Assembly (NCBI GenBank): GCA_964450435.1
Contig: CAYVCX010000001.1
Location: 1 to 64,000, forward strand
DNA: 64,000 bases
Direction: 5' to 3'
Source of the DNA: SKLM01 sp964450435
GTDB lineage: Bacteria; Chloroflexota; Anaerolineae; B4-G1
Below the pieces are notes generated by a model, which did no database searches, had not been told where the DNA came from, and saw only the letters and a program-made list of their open reading frames with translations. A program made the translations under genes and the position numbers. Shown here in pieces: positions 1 to 8,090 of the stretch. Within the stretch, counting starts at the first letter, position 1; each line of letters starts with the position of its first letter.

Positions 1-89
1 CTCAAGCCAATCAAGCGATGAGCAACGCTTGGTTCAGAACCCAAGGTCTCATAAGTCTATCTAGCAGGTATGCTGCGTTACAACCGTAG
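1..89 (+). CDS. Group II intron reverse transcriptase/maturase, C-terminal end (partial)
   Basis: Only the last 28 codons are in the window, read from position 3 to the TAG at 87-89. The peptide contains AMSNAWFRTQGLISL and then stops. This resembles the extreme C-terminus of group II intron-encoded proteins, which commonly have an NxWxxxxGLxSL-like ending. The call depends on the intron domain V/VI structure that follows immediately, because 28 residues alone would not be enough. The full protein would carry reverse transcriptase, maturase and often endonuclease domains; all of these lie outside the window. Confidence 0.6.
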   Translation, partial: QANQAMSNAWFRTQGLISLSSRYAALQP

Positions 90-165
90 AGGAAACCGCC
101 GTGTACGGACCCGTACGCACGGTGGTGTGGGGGGACGGGGGCTGCGAGGCCTCCTCCTACCCGAT
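1..165 (+). mobile_element. Group II intron 3' end (domains V and VI), probably bacterial class C
   Basis: Positions 95-126 fold as a domain V hairpin. ACCGCCGTG (95-103) pairs with CACGGTGGT (118-126) over nine pairs, a two-base CG bulge sits at 116-117, and TACG/CGTA forms the upper stem. The 5' strand carries C-G-C at 97-99, the catalytic triad form known in class C introns. Domain VI follows at about 129-163, with a GGGGGGACGGGGGC arm, a CCTCCTCC arm and an unpaired A near 159 as the likely branch point. The 3' splice junction should be near 165, in CCCGAT. The rest of the intron is upstream of the window. Confidence 0.7.
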
Positions 166-227
166 TTTGGAGGGGGACAGTGAACAGTGGAGCGTTGCGC
201 TTGCAGAGCTTCTTGATGAACGGGCCA

Positions 228-303
228 TTGATTGTCAGTTAATGCCATCTTGACTGTGTCTTAACGGGGTGTTAAATGGCAATTAACAGCCATCTGCTAC
301 ACT
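228..303 (+). promoter_or_regulatory. Pho-box-like array of six 11-bp-spaced repeats plus extended -10
   Basis: TTGAT (228), TTAAT (239), TTGAC (250), TTAAC (261), TTAAA (272) and TTAAC (283) each begin exactly 11 bp after the previous one. Ten bases after the last repeat comes TGC-TACACT (TACACT at 298-303), an extended -10. Direct repeats with an 11-bp period replacing the -35 is the known layout of PhoB/PhoP operators. The genes downstream fit phosphate control. No PhoB/PhoR pair is visible in the window. Confidence 0.75.
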
Positions 304-323
304 GACTTTAGGAGGTGACCCTC

Positions 324-359
324 GTGACCATAAGAGCAACTGGAGCCTTCGCGTGCTGA
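324..359 (+). CDS. Possible 11-residue leader peptide
   Basis: GTG at 324 follows a strong ribosome-binding site (GGAGGT at 311-316, spacing 7). It encodes MTIRATGAFAC and stops with TGA at 357-359, overlapping the GTG at 353 that opens the membrane protein gene. The good ribosome site serves this tiny frame and not the long gene, which has none of its own. Translation may be coupled through the overlap. Alternatively a small sequence error hides a single longer gene starting at 324. Confidence 0.4.
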   Translation: MTIRATGAFAC

Positions 360-1054
360 GAGGGACGGAAACCAGAGCCTCAGGCTCAACCAGCCCCGGC
401 CCCAATGTCGTCGCATATGTGGGAAGAGGGAGGCCCTTGGAGAGCCTTGAATCTCCTGAGTCATCGTCAACTCCCCCCTGGGACCGGCGAGTAGCGAGCT
501 TGATCTCTAACGTGGGTAGTCCCCCGGTTGTGATGTCCGTAACAGTCATGCTGATGGCGTTCAAGATAGCTGGATCAGAAGCTTGGATCTGGGGAGCTGT
601 CTACGTGGCTCTGGGTGTCCTGGTTCCCTTTCTCTACGTTGTTTGGTCAGTCAAGCGAGGTCAGATTACGGATATTCACGTTCGATTGCGGGAGCAGCGG
701 AGGCAGCCGTTGCTGATTACGCTCATCTGCGCCGGGGTTGGCTGGCTTGTGCTGGCGCTGGGTCCAGCCCCGACGGCGATGACGAGGGTGGCAACCGCTC
801 TGTCTTTGCAGGTGGTTATGATATTCCTCGTCACGCTGCGATGGAAGATCAGCGTGTACACGGTGGCCGCAGCAGGTGGGGCGACGTTGATCTGGACGCT
901 TCTGGGAAGCGCAATACCGTTTCTGCTGGTGGTCCCTCTCATTGCCTGGTCGCGGATTCGGCTCCGACATCACACCATCCTTCAGACGCTCGCCGGTGCC
1001 CTTCTGGGTTCCGTTGTCTTCTTTGTTGCGACTTCACTGGCGCCAATCAGATAG
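353..1054 (+). CDS. PAP2-like integral membrane protein
   Basis: This 233-residue protein has about five hydrophobic segments from residue 62 on. It resembles membrane proteins of the type 2 phosphatidic acid phosphatase group: RVASLISNVGSPPVV near residue 46, RWKISVYTVAAAG near 163, and RLRHHTILQTLAGALLG near 204. The second block corresponds to the family's S-x-H segment, but the histidine is replaced by tyrosine (SVY), while the later histidines remain. Phosphatase activity is therefore doubtful. The start is uncertain: the GTG used here overlaps the leader peptide stop and lacks its own ribosome site. It is the first full gene behind the six-repeat Pho-box array, which would fit a role in phospholipid or phosphate salvage. 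Confidence 0.55.
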   Translation: MLRGTETRASGSTSPGPNVVAYVGRGRPLESLESPESSSTPPWDRRVASLISNVGSPPVVMSVTVMLMAFKIAGSEAWIWGAVYVALGVLVPFLYVVWSVKRGQITDIHVRLREQRRQPLLITLICAGVGWLVLALGPAPTAMTRVATALSLQVVMIFLVTLRWKISVYTVAAAGGATLIWTLLGSAIPFLLVVPLIAWSRIRLRHHTILQTLAGALLGSVVFFVATSLAPIR

Positions 1055-1142
1055 ATGATCGTCCAATGCACGTTGTGATAGACCTCCCGACAGCTTTGGC
1101 CCTGATGTTATCGCTCAGGCGTGTGGCTGATAAGGCAGTGAT

Positions 1143-2776
1143 ATGTCTCGCCTAGATCGGGACCTATCGAAGGGCCGTCCCCTGTCTCGAGTTGCTTCGC
1201 TCGGGACAGCGGAGGGTGGAGAGGATGTGGGCCTTCGTTGGGGTCTCGGTCTGTTTGACTCGCTGCTGAAGCGTCTGTGGTTTGCGTGGGGGATGCGGTC
1301 ACTTAGCGCCAAGCTCCTCGTAGCCAACGCAGTGGTGATCATGCTCTCCCTCCTCTTGAGTGCTGCTGCCTACATGGGAGGGTCTGCGCTGATGCGCAAT
1401 CGGCTTCTGAAACATCAAATCGGAACCGATGCACTCGCGGCCGTTCGGGAAGGCGGCGGGGCTGTCACAAGCACGCTCAACAAGCGCATGGAGACGGTAC
1501 AGGATTGCTTTGACCTGGCCATCATCCAGGTCTACGAGCACCAGGGGCAGATGAAGACAGAACTCATAGTCTATGGCTCCCCTGGAGAATCACCTTTGCT
1601 GAACCTGACAGAGCCTCACCGGTCATCCGGTCTGCGGGCGGTCGTTTGCTTCTTCTGAGTCAGGCTCCGATGCCAGGGTCGGCCGGGACAGTGATCGCCG
1701 GCATTGATCTGGAAACCGAGTTGAAGAACATCCTGGCCACGGGCCTTCTTCCTGCCGACCTTGGATTGGGTTTTCGTGGCACGTATGCTACCACGCGACA
1801 GGGACTGACGCTTGAATCGTCCGGCCTGTCGAGGGCAGTCCAGAGTTGGGAGCAGTCCATCACGGTGGGCTCCAGCCACGCTGAGCTTCTCATGGTGCGC
1901 CGGACGGAGGATATTGAGCGTGCTACTAACGCAGGATTGGTCGTCATACTCGGTAGCTCGCTGCTGATGACAGCTCTTCTAGCTGGGGTGAACGGAATAG
2001 CGGCGTGGTCGATCGCTGCTCCTATCTGCGCGCTGTCGACGGCGGCACGAGCTGCGGCACGGGGAGAATTGGATGGAGAACCTGGGGTCAAAGACGGCTC
2101 GCTTACGGTCGACGGGGAGGATGAGATCGGCCTGCTGGCACGCTCGCTTGGTGACCTGACAGCGAAGCTCCGCGAGCTGCATACCGATCTAGAGGGAGAG
2201 ATTGTGGCGCGTTGCACCGAGCTGACGGCCGTCGCAGAGATCGCCAGGGCCCTTGCGCAAGGGATGGAACTGGACACGATCTTACGGTTTTCGGTTAAGA
2301 TCATAGGGCCATGCCTGGCGGACTCGTGCCCGAGTGTTTATTACGTCGGGGTCTTCCTCGTGGAACCTGGCGCTGAGGCAGACGTTCTGAACGAGACGGC
2401 CAGTAGAACGAAGAAGGAGCTCCACCGAGAACAGTTCCATATTCCGTTTGGCTCCAAGTGTCCGATGGGCAGGGCCGCCGCAACCGGGCGGCCCCAGGTA
2501 ATCCAGAACGTGAAGACGGAGCGGGTTCACCTCAAGCCACCGCTGCTGATGGAGACGTATTCGGCGGTGGCCATTCCTCTGCTGGTTGAGGATACGGTCG
2601 TCGGTGTTCTGGACGTACAGAGTAGACAACCGGGGACTTTCACGCCCGACATAATCCGTCTACTGAGTGTCTTGAGTGATCAAATTGCGTCGGGCGTGCG
2701 CAACGCCCGGTGGCGCGAACAGGGGCCATCCGGGCCCAAGGAGCAGTTGGAGCTTTGTCGAAGGAACGACCACTAA
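1143..2776 (+). pseudogene. Membrane sensor protein (TM-sensor-TM-HAMP-GAF), frameshifted
   Basis: Two frames together make one gene. The first (1143-1658) has a membrane segment (MRSLSAKLLVANAVVIM, from 1293) and the start of an extracellular sensor domain. It runs out of frame near 1580-1640. The second frame continues with readable sequence (SPVIRSAGGRLLLLSQAPM), a segment reading GTVIAGIDLETEL, a second membrane helix (about 1930-2010), a HAMP-like linker and a GAF domain (about 2230-2730). No kinase or cyclase domain follows; the gene ends by overlapping surE. Either the gene is broken by a one-base change, or this is a sequencing error. It probably was a signalling receptor acting on a separate partner. 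Confidence 0.6.
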
Positions 2777-3675
2777 TCCTGGTGACGAACGACGACGGGA
2801 TCGATTCTGATGGGTTGTGGGCCGCTGCGGAAGCGGTTTTGCCGCTCGGAGAAGTGCTGGTCGTCGCTCCAGACCGGCAATGGTCTGGTGGCGGACGCTC
2901 GATGCCGCGACACGTGACAGGTCGCATCAAGCCCGCTTTCGCAGAGATCGACGGGGAGGGGGTTGCTGCGTATGCCGTCGATGCCAGCCCGGCGCTGGCC
3001 GTGGACCACGCTGTCATGGAGCTAGCGCCACACCCTCCGGCGATCGTCGTCTCCGGGGTCAACTACGGGGCTAACCTGGGTATCGAGGTGACGATATCCG
3101 GCACGGTAGGCGCTGCGCTGGAGGCGAGCGCTTTCGGAATCCCGGCGATGGCCGTTTCGCTGGAGATGGGGCCTCATTATCACCTGACGGGGGATGATGC
3201 CGCCGACTACGCTGTCTCGAGGGCGATCATCCGTCAGTTTGCCGCGTACTTGCTGGCTCACAGGCTACCCGGGGATGTCGACATTCTTAACATCAATGTC
3301 CCCGCGGTTGTCGGATCCCAGACAGCCTGGCGCCTCACGCATCTCTCGCGCCGACGTTACTTCTTGCCGGTCCCGCCCGATCGCGCCAATGGTGAGGGCC
3401 GTCCGAGCTACAGGCTGATCAATGAACCCACGCAGGCCGAGCCGAATTCGGACATCCGCGCCGTGATGGTGGACAGGATGATCTCGGTGACACCGCTTTC
3501 ACTCGATTTGACCTCCCGAATCGATCTGAGTACCGTACACCATCCTCTCCGGACTGACCAGGCCCTGGACTCCGACGAGCTCTTCGCTCTATCGCGCCCG
3601 TCATGCGATGGCGATGGCCGTTCTAATGTGTCGGTTGCCTGGGTCGCGGGCCACTCTCGCTGCATCTATCCCTGA
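2755..3675 (+). CDS. surE: 5'/3'-nucleotidase SurE
   Basis: SurE is a metal-dependent phosphatase that removes phosphate from nucleoside monophosphates in the cytoplasm. The N-terminal block ILVTNDDGIDSDGL carries the metal-binding D13-D14. S44 in the VAPDRQWSGGG region and N103 in SGVNYGANLG complete the expected ligand set. At 306 residues it is a little longer than most SurE proteins. TTG at 2755 is preferred because it puts the conserved strand eight residues from the start and has GGAG just upstream; a GTG at 2710 would add 15 unconserved residues. It overlaps the end of the sensor gene and lies within the phosphate region, consistent with phosphate salvage. Confidence 0.9.
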   Translation: MSKERPLILVTNDDGIDSDGLWAAAEAVLPLGEVLVVAPDRQWSGGGRSMPRHVTGRIKPAFAEIDGEGVAAYAVDASPALAVDHAVMELAPHPPAIVVSGVNYGANLGIEVTISGTVGAALEASAFGIPAMAVSLEMGPHYHLTGDDAADYAVSRAIIRQFAAYLLAHRLPGDVDILNINVPAVVGSQTAWRLTHLSRRRYFLPVPPDRANGEGRPSYRLINEPTQAEPNSDIRAVMVDRMISVTPLSLDLTSRIDLSTVHHPLRTDQALDSDELFALSRPSCDGDGRSNVSVAWVAGHSRCIYP

Positions 3676-3693
3676 GCTTGGCAGGGATCCCGT

Positions 3694-3747
3694 TTAACAA
3701 ATCGTTAACAGGGCGTTAATCTGCCTTGAAAAGCACTGTGGTACGAT
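3694..3747 (+). promoter_or_regulatory. Second Pho-box-like array with extended -10
   Basis: TTAAC (3694), TTAAC (3705) and TTAAT (3716) are spaced exactly 11 bp. A weaker TTGAA follows at 3726. Eleven bases later comes TG-G-TACGAT, an extended -10 with TACGAT at 3742-3747. The geometry matches the array at 228-303. It lies 93 bp before the SPFH gene and would drive the long run of closely packed genes that follows. Confidence 0.72.
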
Positions 3748-3839
3748 ATGTAGCTGGCACTAAGCCTGGTGTATCCGAATTGATGGGCTTCTTGGTTGGC
3801 ATTTGTTATTGGTTGATAAGCTGATGGACGGAGGCTAGC

Positions 3840-5027
3840 ATGCTGAAGAAAGTCAGGGGCGTCTTACAGGTCATCGAGTACCTCGATCCCACGGGGCAGG
3901 AGATCGTTCGCCGCGTGCCTGAAGAAGGATCGGGCGAGATTATGCTGGGATCACAATGTGTGGTCCGGGAGAACCAGGTGGCTATCTTCTTCCGCGATGG
4001 CCGTGCACTGGATATGCTCGGGCCTGGTCGCCACACACTGACCACGCTCAACATCCCGGTGCTAGTCAACTATCTGAAGATCCCGTTCGGGAGCAAGAGC
4101 CCGTTCCGAGCTGAGGTGGTCTTCGTCAACGTCAAGGACTACGTCGACATATCGTGGCAAACACCGAGGTCCATTGCCTTCCGTGACGAGGACCTGGGGG
4201 TGGTGCGGCTCGGAACTCGAGGGAAGTTCGCGTTCCAGGTGGGGCGCCCGCAACTCTTCGTTAACCAGATTGTGGGTACCCAGGGGCTCTACAGAAGCGA
4301 GAATATCGTCGGCTACCTGCAGGACATCCTGGTGAGCAAGTTTGCCGATCTGCTGGGGGAAGTAGAAGCCAACCTGCTAGATCTGCCGGCCAAGTACGAT
4401 GAGCTGGGTGGAGGGCTCCGAGCAAGAGCTTCTGACGATTTTGAAGCGATGGGTCTGTTGCTCAAGAGCGTGTATGTGACCTCAATCAACGTCCCGGAGG
4501 AGGTGGAGAGAGCTCTCGATGAACGCGCTCAGATCGGCGCTCTTGGCGACATGCAAGCCTACATGCAGTTCAAGGCAGCGCGAGCTCTTGGCGATGCCGC
4601 TCAGGCAGGAGGTGGTGGGGAAGGGTCCCTGGCCGGGCTAGGCGTTGGGCTTGGCGCTGGCATGGGACTTGGCACCGTGATGGCGAGCGCCATTGGTCAG
4701 TCGATGCAGAGCTCAATGGGGATGGGACCCTCGGCCGGGGCGACGTCGCCAGGTGGGAGTGGTGGTATTGAGCAAAGGTTTGCTAATCTGAGAAACCTCG
4801 TGACGCAACAACTCACGCTATCGCCTGACGAGCGGGAAGATGCCCGGGCTGCGCTCGATAAGTTGTTCGGTCAACTGGTCTCATCTACCTCGACGATGGA
4901 GGACGTGAAGGCAGCGCGCCAGGAGCTGACGGAGCGGTTCCCCTGGTTGGCAGAGCCGGTGAGAACGCTGTTGAACACGCCCTCAGCTCTCCAGATGCTG
5001 GGGCAGATTGCGGCTCGATCTATGTAG
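3840..5027 (+). CDS. SPFH-domain (YdjI/virion-core-like) protein
   Basis: This 395-residue protein begins with MLKKVRGVLQVIEYLDPTG and has an SPFH/band-7 fold region over about residues 20-245. It has the feature set of bacterial YdjI-type proteins: EGSGEIMLGSQCVVRENQVAIFF, then RDGRALDMLGPGRHTL. A Gly/Ala/Met-rich, low-complexity stretch spans about 255-315. The C-terminus (about 320-395) is helical; the zinc-ribbon tail often found in this family is absent. Such proteins form membrane-associated oligomeric scaffolds. It is the first gene behind the second Pho-box array and ends two bases before the next gene, so it is probably part of the transporter operon. Its exact role is unknown. Confidence 0.75.
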   Translation: MLKKVRGVLQVIEYLDPTGQEIVRRVPEEGSGEIMLGSQCVVRENQVAIFFRDGRALDMLGPGRHTLTTLNIPVLVNYLKIPFGSKSPFRAEVVFVNVKDYVDISWQTPRSIAFRDEDLGVVRLGTRGKFAFQVGRPQLFVNQIVGTQGLYRSENIVGYLQDILVSKFADLLGEVEANLLDLPAKYDELGGGLRARASDDFEAMGLLLKSVYVTSINVPEEVERALDERAQIGALGDMQAYMQFKAARALGDAAQAGGGGEGSLAGLGVGLGAGMGLGTVMASAIGQSMQSSMGMGPSAGATSPGGSGGIEQRFANLRNLVTQQLTLSPDEREDARAALDKLFGQLVSSTSTMEDVKAARQELTERFPWLAEPVRTLLNTPSALQMLGQIAARSM

Positions 5028-5029
5028 CG

Positions 5030-6247
5030 ATGCTCTCCACACCACGCCTGAATTGGGCGCTGTTCACCGTCTACGTTCTAGCGACGATTGGCATCCTCGT
5101 CGCTGCGGTGGTTTCGCCTACGATCCGGGGCCTGGCTTACGCCCCTCTGCGGGTATTGGTCCTCCCGCCGCCACAGCCGGTCGTCGTCGATGTGCTCTAC
5201 TCGACCGAGAAAGCCGCGTGGATTACTGAGGCGGCCAAACGCTTTCGGGCGGCTGGCAACCGGCTAAACGGCCGTCCGATCCAACTGGAGTTGAGCAAAT
5301 CCGGATCGCGGGAGATGTATCTGGCGGTTCTGGACGGGGATGCTGAGCCGGATCTGATCAGCCCGGCGAGTATGCTCCAGATCTCTCTACTGGAGGATCT
5401 GTCTGCGGCTCGGACGGATAGATTCCGGTCTGCTGTCGTAGACCGGACCGATTCGAGGACTTGTCGACCTGTCTTGAACACGCCCGTCGTTCTCGTGGCC
5501 TGGAAGAACCGCGCTGATGTTCTCTGGGGTGAGGATCCCGGCGCTGGTCTGTGGCTCGACCTGCATCAGGCCGTCACCGAGGAAACCTGGGAGGTTTACG
5601 GTCATCCCGAATGGGGGTTCATCAAGTTCGGTCAGACGAACCCGCTCAAATCGAACAGCGGGTTCCAGACCTTTCTGTTGATGACGTACGGTTACTTCGG
5701 TAAGACGAGTGATCTGTCCAACAATGATATCTTGGATCGAGACTACCAAGACTGGTATCGTGCGTTCGGGCGCAACGTTACCAAGTTCGGGGATAGCACG
5801 GGAACGTTCATGGAGGAAATCGTGGCCTACGGGCCAAGTCGGTATGACATCGTCGCCGTCTATGAGGCTACGGCCATAGAGCACGTCGAGAACGCCGTGG
5901 CGCGGTATGGGTCCGGGTATGGCAGCCTGCAAGTCTACTATCCGCCAGCAACGTCTCTGAGCGATCACCCATTCTGCGTGTTGAAGGCAGATTGGGTCGC
6001 GCCGGACGAAGCAGAGGCTGCCCAGATGTTCCTGGATTTTCTGACCAGCCCTGAGATGCAGGAGCTGGCGCTTCAACACGGTTTTCGGCCGGTCGACGAC
6101 ACCATCGCGTTGGAGAGACCGGGCAGTCCCTTCCCGCGCTACGCGGGCAACGGCGTGCGCTTCGACCTCGCGGGTCGGGTCGAGGTTCCCCCAGGCAACG
6201 TTCTAAACACGATGCTGGAACTCTGGGCACGCACAGTGGAACCGTGA
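5030..6247 (+). CDS. Extracellular solute-binding protein, membrane-anchored
   Basis: The 405-residue protein has one N-terminal membrane segment (about residues 8-30) without a lipobox cysteine, then a type 2 periplasmic-binding fold. Characteristic stretches are VDVLYSTEKAAWI, YGHPEWGFIKFGQTNP followed by SNSGF, and KFGDSTGTF. These align with the next gene product, so the two are paralogues. They belong to the solute-binding group often fused to VWA domains, not to classical PstS, which has the GSGT-type phosphate loop. The start is fixed by the two-base gap to the SPFH gene. It would present an anion or other ligand to the PstC/PstA channel encoded downstream; the substrate is not known. 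Confidence 0.75.
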   Translation: MLSTPRLNWALFTVYVLATIGILVAAVVSPTIRGLAYAPLRVLVLPPPQPVVVDVLYSTEKAAWITEAAKRFRAAGNRLNGRPIQLELSKSGSREMYLAVLDGDAEPDLISPASMLQISLLEDLSAARTDRFRSAVVDRTDSRTCRPVLNTPVVLVAWKNRADVLWGEDPGAGLWLDLHQAVTEETWEVYGHPEWGFIKFGQTNPLKSNSGFQTFLLMTYGYFGKTSDLSNNDILDRDYQDWYRAFGRNVTKFGDSTGTFMEEIVAYGPSRYDIVAVYEATAIEHVENAVARYGSGYGSLQVYYPPATSLSDHPFCVLKADWVAPDEAEAAQMFLDFLTSPEMQELALQHGFRPVDDTIALERPGSPFPRYAGNGVRFDLAGRVEVPPGNVLNTMLELWARTVEP

Positions 6248-6337
6248 AGGAAGGGGCGAGCGGGCTCTCGGGTGGGGTAATCCGTGGGCGATTTTGGTCG
6301 AATGGCGGCTCGCGTTTGTCGAGGTAGGGGTGAAAGG

Positions 6338-8017
6338 ATGAGAAATCGGACACGACAACTGATGATTGGCCTGTTGCTCGTCTCTGTCCTGAGCGTGGCC
6401 TGTAGCGGCGGAGCTCTTCCCCTCACAGGCGGCAGGACTGTGACTATCAGTATGGTCTACGGCTCGGAGAAGGAAGCTTGGCTGGGTCCTTTGATCGAGG
6501 CGTTCAATGCGGAGAGGAACAAAACCGAGGAAGGGACGACCATCGTGGTCGAGGCGACACCGATGGGCTCGATTGCCTCGGGCGATGGTATCGTCGAGGG
6601 GACGCTCCAACCGACGATCTGGAGCCCCGCGTCTTCGGCGTACGTGCCGGTTGCCAACACGAACTGGCGCAGGGAACATGGCGAGGATCTGGTGGTAGGC
6701 ACGCCGAATGACCTGGTGCTGAGCCCGGTGGTCATCGCTATGTGGCGGCCGATGGCTGAGGCGCTAGGCTGGCCTGACAGGTCGCTCGGATGGACCGATA
6801 TCGCGGAGATGGCCACGTCGGACGAGGGGTGGGCTGCCTTCGGTTATCCGGAGTGGGGGACCTTCAAGTTTGGCCATACACACCCCAACTTTAGCAACAG
6901 TGGCATTATCTCGGTGATCGCCGAGGCGTATGCCGGCGCCGGGAAACAGCGCAACCTGACCCTGGATGATCTTCGAGATCCTGCATTGAAGGCTTTCATG
7001 ACCGACGTGGAGAGCAGTGTCATCCACTACGGGGAGAGTACGGGATTCTTCGCTCACAGGATGTTCGAGCGGGGTCCGTCGTACCTCAGCGCGGCAGTGA
7101 TGTACGAAAACCTGATCGCGGCACAGGAGGCGAAGCGACTCAATGGGGAGAGTGACCAGCCGCCGGTGGTTGCCATATATCCCAGGGAAGGCACGTTCTG
7201 GAGCAACCATCCTTACATCATCCTCAACGCTCCCTGGGTGAGTGAGGAGCAATGGGAAGCCGCTGAGATCTTCGAGGATTTCCTGCTGGCGGAGCCCCAG
7301 CAGCGACGATCGATTGAGTACGGATTCCGCCCGGCAGAACCGGGGGTCGCACTCACATCCCCGCTGGACACGCGACACGGCGTCGACCCGACTCAGCCGC
7401 AGACGATCCTTGAGGTTCCTTCTGGCGAGGTCGTGGTGGGGATTCAGGAGTTGTGGCGAAGCGAAGCGAAAAAACCGGTCGACGTGGTGGTGTTGATGGA
7501 CACTTCTGGCAGTATGGAAGGGGAAAAGATCGCATCGGCGCGCTCGAGCCTGATCCAGTTCATCGATCTGATGGATGATCGGGATCGCCTGGAGGTGATC
7601 TTGTTCGGCGACGAGATGATTACGCTCACGGACCTGTCACCATTGGGGGCGAAACGGGAAGAGGTGCGCAACCGCATCTCGGGGGTCGTTGAAGGGGGTG
7701 ACACCAAGTTGTATTCGGCGGTAGAACTCGCGTACAGGGAAGTTGAGGAGAAGGGTGACCCGGACCACATCCGCGCCATCGTGGTCCTCACGGACGGAAA
7801 GGATACCGCCTCGACGGTAACGTTAGCTCAGTTGCTCGATCAGATCGGGGCTCAGAGCGAGAGCGGGGATGCGACGAAGATCTTCACCATCGCATTCGGG
7901 CAAGCGGCCGATCGTGAGGTGATGCAGCGCATCGCTGAGATCACGGGCGGGAGACAATACGACAGTGACCCGGAGACGATCAATGAGGTCTATGCTGAGA
8001 TCGCGACCTTTTTCTAG
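6338..8017 (+). CDS. Solute-binding and VWA-domain lipoprotein
   Basis: ATG at 6338 follows GGGGTGAAAGG and opens a signal peptide ending in a lipobox (LSVACSGG). Residues about 35-370 form a solute-binding domain parallel to the previous protein (GYPEWGTFKFGHTHP, then SNSG; HYGESTGFF). Residues about 382-559 form a von Willebrand factor A domain with a complete MIDAS metal site: DTSGSM (D388), T in GGDTKLYSAV, and D in LTDGKD. VWA domains bind proteins or ligands through a divalent metal. The fusion suggests a lipid-anchored receptor whose ligand state is passed to a partner, perhaps the SPFH or coiled-coil protein. It occupies the place of pstS in this operon. Confidence 0.85.
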   Translation: MRNRTRQLMIGLLLVSVLSVACSGGALPLTGGRTVTISMVYGSEKEAWLGPLIEAFNAERNKTEEGTTIVVEATPMGSIASGDGIVEGTLQPTIWSPASSAYVPVANTNWRREHGEDLVVGTPNDLVLSPVVIAMWRPMAEALGWPDRSLGWTDIAEMATSDEGWAAFGYPEWGTFKFGHTHPNFSNSGIISVIAEAYAGAGKQRNLTLDDLRDPALKAFMTDVESSVIHYGESTGFFAHRMFERGPSYLSAAVMYENLIAAQEAKRLNGESDQPPVVAIYPREGTFWSNHPYIILNAPWVSEEQWEAAEIFEDFLLAEPQQRRSIEYGFRPAEPGVALTSPLDTRHGVDPTQPQTILEVPSGEVVVGIQELWRSEAKKPVDVVVLMDTSGSMEGEKIASARSSLIQFIDLMDDRDRLEVILFGDEMITLTDLSPLGAKREEVRNRISGVVEGGDTKLYSAVELAYREVEEKGDPDHIRAIVVLTDGKDTASTVTLAQLLDQIGAQSESGDATKIFTIAFGQAADREVMQRIAEITGGRQYDSDPETINEVYAEIATFF

Positions 8018-8090
8018 TCTTTTCGACCGTCGCGCGACCCCGGATCAGGGCGACACCCGGGGCGCTGAAGCAGGCCAGAGAGTATAATCC

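Noticed and set aside
8083..8088. TATAAT as promoter of the coiled-coil gene
   Set aside because: Only two bases before the ATG, so transcription would start inside the gene; no -35 at the right distance.
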